From Bog-950 sp046329495 (GTDB lineage: Bacteria > Bacteroidota > Bacteroidia > Chitinophagales > LD1), in contig JAXLUO010000018.1 of NCBI GenBank assembly GCA_046329495.1, positions 17,850 through 81,849 on the forward strand: 64,000 nt of DNA. Direction: 5' to 3'. A model generated the notes under the pieces. The model was not told the origin of the DNA. It did not search any database and was given only the letters and a program-made list of their open reading frames with translations. Position numbers and translations under genes: made by a program. Shown here piece by piece: positions 60,486 to 64,000 of this stretch (the first letter of the stretch is position 1; each line of letters opens with the position of its first letter).

Positions 60486-61694
60486 TTATTGGCCGTATGC
60501 GTAATCGTGCAGGTAGTTGTATGGATCGGTTAGCTGGCCATGATTAACGATGGTAGCCTGTGTTATAATAGCAGAAGCATCGCCCTTTAAAAGTTCGGGG
60601 ATGATGCGGTTGATGATCATGTTACCGAAGTCTTCCGAGGCATCCCGCGGCAGTTCGTTTGGCAGGTTGTCGATTGCCATTACATCTATTGAACCATCCT
60701 GGAACGTTTGCATCAGCTCGCCGGTTTGCGGGTTGTAACCGTAATACGGGTCGGCAATAGAAGAGGCATAAAGCGTGGACGGAATAGAGGCATCAGGTGC
60801 AATATCGCAAGTGATGTCGGAGATGGTTTTGATGCGGAAATCGGGTTCCTTCATTTGTTCGCGGGTAAAGAATACGGGGATGCGCTTATCCCAATAAATA
60901 CCGTTGATCATTACATCAGCCGCACGGGTGAAGGGGAAGAAAGAGCTTTTATACTCCTGTGGGTGCCGGTGATAATCGGCGCTGTCAAACTTTTCCTGGT
61001 CTTCGCGGTAGAACATATCGGCACTGGCAAGTTGGGTGTAAACAGGTTCTTCGAACTCGTTGTAACAGAAGTTGAAGGGCGATACCTTGCGGATCTTCAT
61101 TACATCCAGCATAAAGGCAGCGCCTTCGCTTACACGGCCATCGCCGGTGAGCACAATCTTCCAGTTAGGGAGGTCCAGCTTTTCCAATTCCTTCTGTGCC
61201 TCGGCAAAGTTGAGGCAGTCGATCATCTGGCGCAGGCGGAAACGGCTGGTGCGGAAACCGATCATACGAATAGCATGATAAGCACCCACAATGCCTGCCC
61301 AACGACCGAAGGCTATTATACGCTTGCCTTTACTATCCTTCAAACACTCATAATCAATAAGGCGTATCTTTTTTTCGATGATGGCTTTCATCATCTTACG
61401 ATTATGCGGTTGCTTTTTAATGGTATGCGAAAAGAAGAGATAGGTTTTGTGCGGTATTAATAAGGCCGGTGGAATTTCTTTAACGCCTAACAGGATATCG
61501 CAATCGGTGATGTCTTCATTTAACTCCACGCCCTGGTAGGTAAATTCTTCGTTGGTAAAGCAGCGGTATTTGCAGGGCTGCACTACTACCTGCAGGTCGG
61601 GATTGCGCTCCATTAAGAACTTGCATTGCGACGGGGTTAAGGCCACGCGCGAATCGTGCGGCAGCTTCTCTTCACGTAGTATTCCAATCTTCAT
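60486..61694 (-). CDS. Alanine dehydrogenase/saccharopine dehydrogenase-like NAD(P) oxidoreductase
   Basis: A 402-residue protein of the AlaDh/PNT superfamily. The N-terminal part has KIGILREEKLPHDSRVALTPSQCKFLMERNPDLQVVVQP, typical of alanine dehydrogenase, transhydrogenase alpha and lysine-forming saccharopine dehydrogenase. The middle has LIDYECLKDSKGKRIIAFGRWAGIVGAYH and KIVLTGDGRVSEGAAFMLDVM, a nucleotide-binding region. The C-terminal part (SDITCDIAPDASIPST) is closer to saccharopine dehydrogenases. The substrate is uncertain: alanine/pyruvate or lysine/saccharopine. It stands alone. Confidence 0.85.
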   Translation of the reverse strand: MKIGILREEKLPHDSRVALTPSQCKFLMERNPDLQVVVQPCKYRCFTNEEFTYQGVELNEDITDCDILLGVKEIPPALLIPHKTYLFFSHTIKKQPHNRKMMKAIIEKKIRLIDYECLKDSKGKRIIAFGRWAGIVGAYHAIRMIGFRTSRFRLRQMIDCLNFAEAQKELEKLDLPNWKIVLTGDGRVSEGAAFMLDVMKIRKVSPFNFCYNEFEEPVYTQLASADMFYREDQEKFDSADYHRHPQEYKSSFFPFTRAADVMINGIYWDKRIPVFFTREQMKEPDFRIKTISDITCDIAPDASIPSTLYASSIADPYYGYNPQTGELMQTFQDGSIDVMAIDNLPNELPRDASEDFGNMIINRIIPELLKGDASAIITQATIVNHGQLTDPYNYLHDYAYGQ

Positions 61695-61856
61695 AACGGG
61701 GCAAAGGTGTGGTTTTTAAAACGAAGGCGCAAAACGAAGAACCATTGCCACTAAGGCACTAAGATTAGAAGAAGTATAACAGAAAGGCACGGAGACGCTA
61801 AGGGCGCGAAGGGGGTTGTAGGATGAACTGCGTTGATCCTTTGGGTGGGGTACAAT
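61695..61856. other. Spacer with degenerate intergenic repeat
   Basis: No gene. The stretch around 61749-61817 (TGCCACTAAGGCACTAAG, then AGGCACGGAGACGCTAAGGG) is a degenerate low-complexity repeat of a type I recall from Bacteroidota intergenic regions. Confidence 0.4.
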
Positions 61857-61898
61857 AAAAAAGCAAGGCTGCACTATCTTGCTAAAGGCCTTGCTTTT
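61857..61898 (-). terminator. ssrA: Intrinsic terminator of the tmRNA gene
   Basis: On the minus strand AGCAAGGC pairs with GCCTTGCT, extended by AAA/TTT, followed by TTTTTTATTG. It begins eight bases after the mature tmRNA 3' end. Confidence 0.88.
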
Positions 61899-61905
61899 AT
61901 TACTG

Positions 61906-62272
61906 TGGAGCTGGTGGGATTCGAACCCACGTCCGGATAAGTTGTCGATAGACTTTCTACGTGTGTAGATACTTATTAATTGTCGGAATCAGGCCGGATA
62001 AGTAACCCTCCAACCTTCATCTTACATTCGTTATACACGACTAAGAAAGGGAATGAAACTTCCTTAGGGCGTCACCAAAGTTTGGTTGTCAGTGCGCTGT
62101 GTATGGTGCCTCAAGCGCAGGACAAATGACTAGTTAATCTCTAAGATTAAGCAGCCATGGCGTAGTTATATTCGCCATTTAAAAAAGAGTCGCGTAATGG
62201 ATTTACGTGGTATCACACACCCACGACACGCCGGTTTACCGTCAATGCTTCCCGTCAATACCGGTCAGCCCC
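61906..62272 (-). ncRNA. ssrA: Transfer-messenger RNA (tmRNA)
   Basis: About 367 nt, read on the minus strand. The 5' GGGGCTG pairs with the 3' CAGCTCC to form the acceptor stem, and the T-arm GTGGGTTCGAATCCCAC lies near the 3' end; the CCA end is not encoded. A tag frame reads DSFLNGEYNYAMAA and stops at TAA. The exact resume codon is uncertain, but the end NYAMAA fits the degradation tags of Bacteroidota. It rescues stalled ribosomes with SmpB. The tRNA-like end alone could be mistaken for a tRNA gene. Confidence 0.93.
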
Positions 62273-62390
62273 AATTGGTCAAAGAACAGTGCAAAGATAG
62301 CAAATTGCCTGCCAATTGATTTGTTTGACAGAATGGCAAAGGCGCATGAGCCGTTACGCTTTAGTTCTACCCTTTAACAATGGGACAATG

Positions 62391-62405
62391 TCCCAAAGTT
62401 TTTTG
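62391..62405. promoter_or_regulatory. Perfect palindrome between tmRNA and the HxlR gene
   Basis: TGGGACAATGTCCCA is a perfect 7+1+7 inverted repeat. A related imperfect site, GTGGAACTGTCCCAC, occurs at about 62446-62460. They may be binding sites of an unknown regulator; no gene starts immediately beside them. Confidence 0.4.
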
Positions 62406-62526
62406 CAATCCCCTATAAGCTATTGATTTTCAATAAGAGCATTAAGTGGAACTGTCCCACTTGGGGTTACAAATGAGGACAGTTTATATCTATATCCAAT
62501 GGATATGTAGGATTAGTAAGGCCTGC

Positions 62527-62898
62527 TTAAACATTACTCTTCTTCAACGACTTCTCAATCACCTTTGCTTCGGTTTTGCCCCATTCGTTCATGGCATCTA
62601 ATATAGGGAGTAGCGAAAGACCCAGTTTGGTGAGTTCGTATTCTACCCGGGGAGGTATCTCTTTAAACTCGTGGCGCTCGATGAGTCCGGCCAGTTCTAA
62701 TTCCTTTAATTGTACGGTGAGTATCTTGCGGCTAACGCCGGGGATGCGGGCGCTTATTTGCCCGAAACGCATTTTACCGTTACGCAGGTAAAAGATGATG
62801 ACGGACTTCCATTTACCGCCAATAATCTTCTGGGCCCTTATGAAAGGGCAGTGCAAGGGATTATCCTTTTCTACTTCTTTTTTGCCTTTAGTTACCAT
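62527..62898 (-). CDS. HxlR-family transcriptional regulator
   Basis: A 123-residue winged-helix regulator. Visible are NPLHCPFIRAQKIIGGKWKSVIIFYLRNGKMRFGQISARIPGVSRKILTVQLKELELAGLIERHEFKEIPPRVEYELTKLGLSLLPILDAMNEWG, an almost complete HxlR domain, with the conserved cysteine C19 near the N terminus as in redox-sensing members. It is divergent from the Old Yellow Enzyme-type gene with a shared intergenic region full of GTTAC half-sites, so it likely controls that gene and itself. Confidence 0.93.
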   Translation of the reverse strand: MVTKGKKEVEKDNPLHCPFIRAQKIIGGKWKSVIIFYLRNGKMRFGQISARIPGVSRKILTVQLKELELAGLIERHEFKEIPPRVEYELTKLGLSLLPILDAMNEWGKTEAKVIEKSLKKSNV

Positions 62899-63004
62899 AA
62901 CGTAACTGTATTAGTTACCTGAAAAACACCAGTTTCTTTTTGCTTCGATGCACCAATAGTTACAAAAAGTAACTATTGATAGTATCTTTACGTTACAAAT
63001 GTAA
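62891..63004. promoter_or_regulatory. GTTAC/GTAAC operator array between HxlR and reductase genes
   Basis: Half-sites GTTAC or GTAAC occur at 62891, 62902, 62914, 62959, 62969 and 62992. They include a perfect inverted repeat CAATAGTTAC-N5-GTAACTATTG (62954-62978), and TTACA-AA-TGTAA lies at 62993-63004. A -7-like TATCTTTA at 62983-62990 for the reductase gene lies between these sites. The first site overlaps the HxlR start codon. Binding by the HxlR protein is the natural reading. Confidence 0.65.
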
Positions 63005-63022
63005 TTTAAAAACGTAAGAACA

Positions 63023-64000
63023 ATGGGAAAACAGAGATTATTTGAACCTTTTAACCTGAAAGGACTGGAGTTAAAGAATAGCGTAGTAATGGCACCAATG
63101 ACCCGGAGCCGTTCCAATAATGCCGACCATGCTGCCACTGAACTGAATGCTACTTATTATGAGCAACGTGCCACAGCAGGTTTAATAATAACTGAGGGAA
63201 CAGTAGTAAGCCCTAAAGCTACAGGGTATATAAATGTGCCGGGCATTTACAGCGAAGCGCAAATTAAAGGCTGGCGTTTAAGCACCGATGCCGTGCATAA
63301 AAAGGGCGGTGCCATTTTTGCGCAGATATGGCATACCGGCCGCATCTCGCATCCCGATTTGTTGGATGGTGATTTGCCGCTGGCGCCTTCGGCTATCAAT
63401 CCGCATGCGAAAGTATTTGGGCCAAAGGGGTTGGTGGATACCGTAACGCCAAAAGAGATGAGCATTGAAGATATTAAACGCACGATTCAGGACTTTAAAA
63501 ACGCTGCTGCCAATGCATTAAAGGCAGGTTTTGACGGCGTTGAATTGCATGCTGCGAATGGCTATTTGTTTCATCAGTTCTTTAACCAAAGCTCGAACCA
63601 GCGCACCGACGAATATGGTGGCTCGATAGAAAACCGCGCGCGCTTTTTGTTTGAATTGCTGGAAGAATTAAAAGAGGTGATTGATCTAAAGCGTGTAGGT
63701 ATTCGTCTGAATCCATCCATGCACAACATGCAGGGTATGGTGATTGATGAAGGCAGCATACCCGTACATGAATACATAGTGAACAGGCTGAATGATTACG
63801 ACATTGCCTACGTGCACCTGCTGGAGCCGTTTACACCGGTTGAAGATGTGCCCCATGCCGTAACGAATGTGGCAGCACACTTCCGGCCGCTTTACAAAGG
63901 CAATTTGATCATCAACAAAGGGTTTACCGCCGAAACAGCTAACAAAGTGCTGGAGGATGGTCTGGCAGACCTGGTGTCGTTTGGTGTGCCATTTATTGCC
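63023..64000 (+). CDS. Old Yellow Enzyme-family alkene reductase (3' end outside window)
   Basis: 326 codons are visible and the frame continues past the window. The FMN-dependent (beta/alpha)8 enzyme shows LFEPFNLKGLELKNSVVMAPMTRSRSNN, FAQIWHTGRISHP, GFDGVELHAANGYLFHQFFNQSSNQRTDEYGGSIENRARF with the substrate-binding HxxN motif, and KRVGIRLNPS. Such enzymes reduce activated C=C bonds or nitro groups with NADPH and often respond to electrophile stress. It is divergent from and probably regulated by HxlR. Confidence 0.93.
   Translation, partial: MGKQRLFEPFNLKGLELKNSVVMAPMTRSRSNNADHAATELNATYYEQRATAGLIITEGTVVSPKATGYINVPGIYSEAQIKGWRLSTDAVHKKGGAIFAQIWHTGRISHPDLLDGDLPLAPSAINPHAKVFGPKGLVDTVTPKEMSIEDIKRTIQDFKNAAANALKAGFDGVELHAANGYLFHQFFNQSSNQRTDEYGGSIENRARFLFELLEELKEVIDLKRVGIRLNPSMHNMQGMVIDEGSIPVHEYIVNRLNDYDIAYVHLLEPFTPVEDVPHAVTNVAAHFRPLYKGNLIINKGFTAETANKVLEDGLADLVSFGVPFIA

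Noticed and set aside
61906..61945. tRNA-Ser or other tRNA gene
   Set aside because: The T-arm and acceptor end belong to the tmRNA; the matching 5' end is about 360 bases away with a tag-coding frame between.

Overview
The window looks like a chromosomal segment of a Bacteroidota bacterium of about 45% GC, probably from the Chitinophagales/Sphingobacteriales side; the order is a guess. The signs are a protein with a type IX secretion C-terminal signal, a serine-palmitoyltransferase-type enzyme, promoters of the TTTG-N19/20-TAnnTTTG kind, the absence of Shine-Dalgarno sequences, FabI as the enoyl-ACP reductase, and a tmRNA whose tag ends in NYAMAA. Most genes are housekeeping or ordinary accessory genes.

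Layout. 1-4.6 kb: the end of an SNF2 helicase, a 16-cysteine copper-storage-like protein, and a three-domain LigD behind a small unknown gene. 4.6-8.4 kb: an M48 protease, then an acyl-CoA dehydrogenase coupled to a eukaryotic-type (HACD/PHS1) 3-hydroxyacyl-CoA dehydratase. 8.4-25.8 kb: a collagen-like surface protein with a large internal duplication, DedA, AroE, two amino-acid permeases, an MBL hydrolase, an outer-membrane barrel protein, a T9SS cargo protein, RuvB, a PhoD-like lipoprotein, proline dehydrogenase, RmuC and FabI. 25.9-32.2 kb: an RND efflux operon (TetR, TolC, membrane fusion protein, RND pump). Two copies of a TGAACA-N-TGTTTA operator are visible, one lying inside the tetR promoter. 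32.3-36.9 kb: a TPR-adenylate cyclase and small proteins.

36.9-38.7 kb is a 1.7-kb non-coding region. It holds a roughly 0.95-kb element with a strong rRNA-type promoter, a boxA-like antitermination motif, a predicted pseudoknot and repeated GTGTAAAG modules. A shorter homologous copy lies in inverted orientation at 55.4-56.0 kb with promoter, boxA and pseudoknot all kept. This pair is the best candidate here for an undescribed system, a duplicated long structured RNA. Between the copies lie two lipid loci (an AGPS-like alkyl-DHAP synthase with GlpD-like and diacylglycerol-kinase-like genes; a serine-palmitoyltransferase homologue with an unknown, perhaps GNAT-fold, partner), a sugar kinase, an aminotransferase, LepA, and an AT-richer run of small genes (CdiI-type immunity protein, lipoproteins, pentapeptide repeat, ASCH) at 52.2-55.3 kb.

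56.2-60.3 kb is the succinate dehydrogenase operon (sdhC-sdhA-sdhB). It is split by a 0.63-kb unit carrying a GxxExxY (PDDEXK-like) gene, with imperfect terminal inverted repeats and an exact 128-bp tandem duplication. 60.5-64 kb holds an alanine-dehydrogenase-like protein, tmRNA, and an HxlR regulator divergent from an Old Yellow Enzyme-type reductase, with an array of GTTAC half-sites between them.
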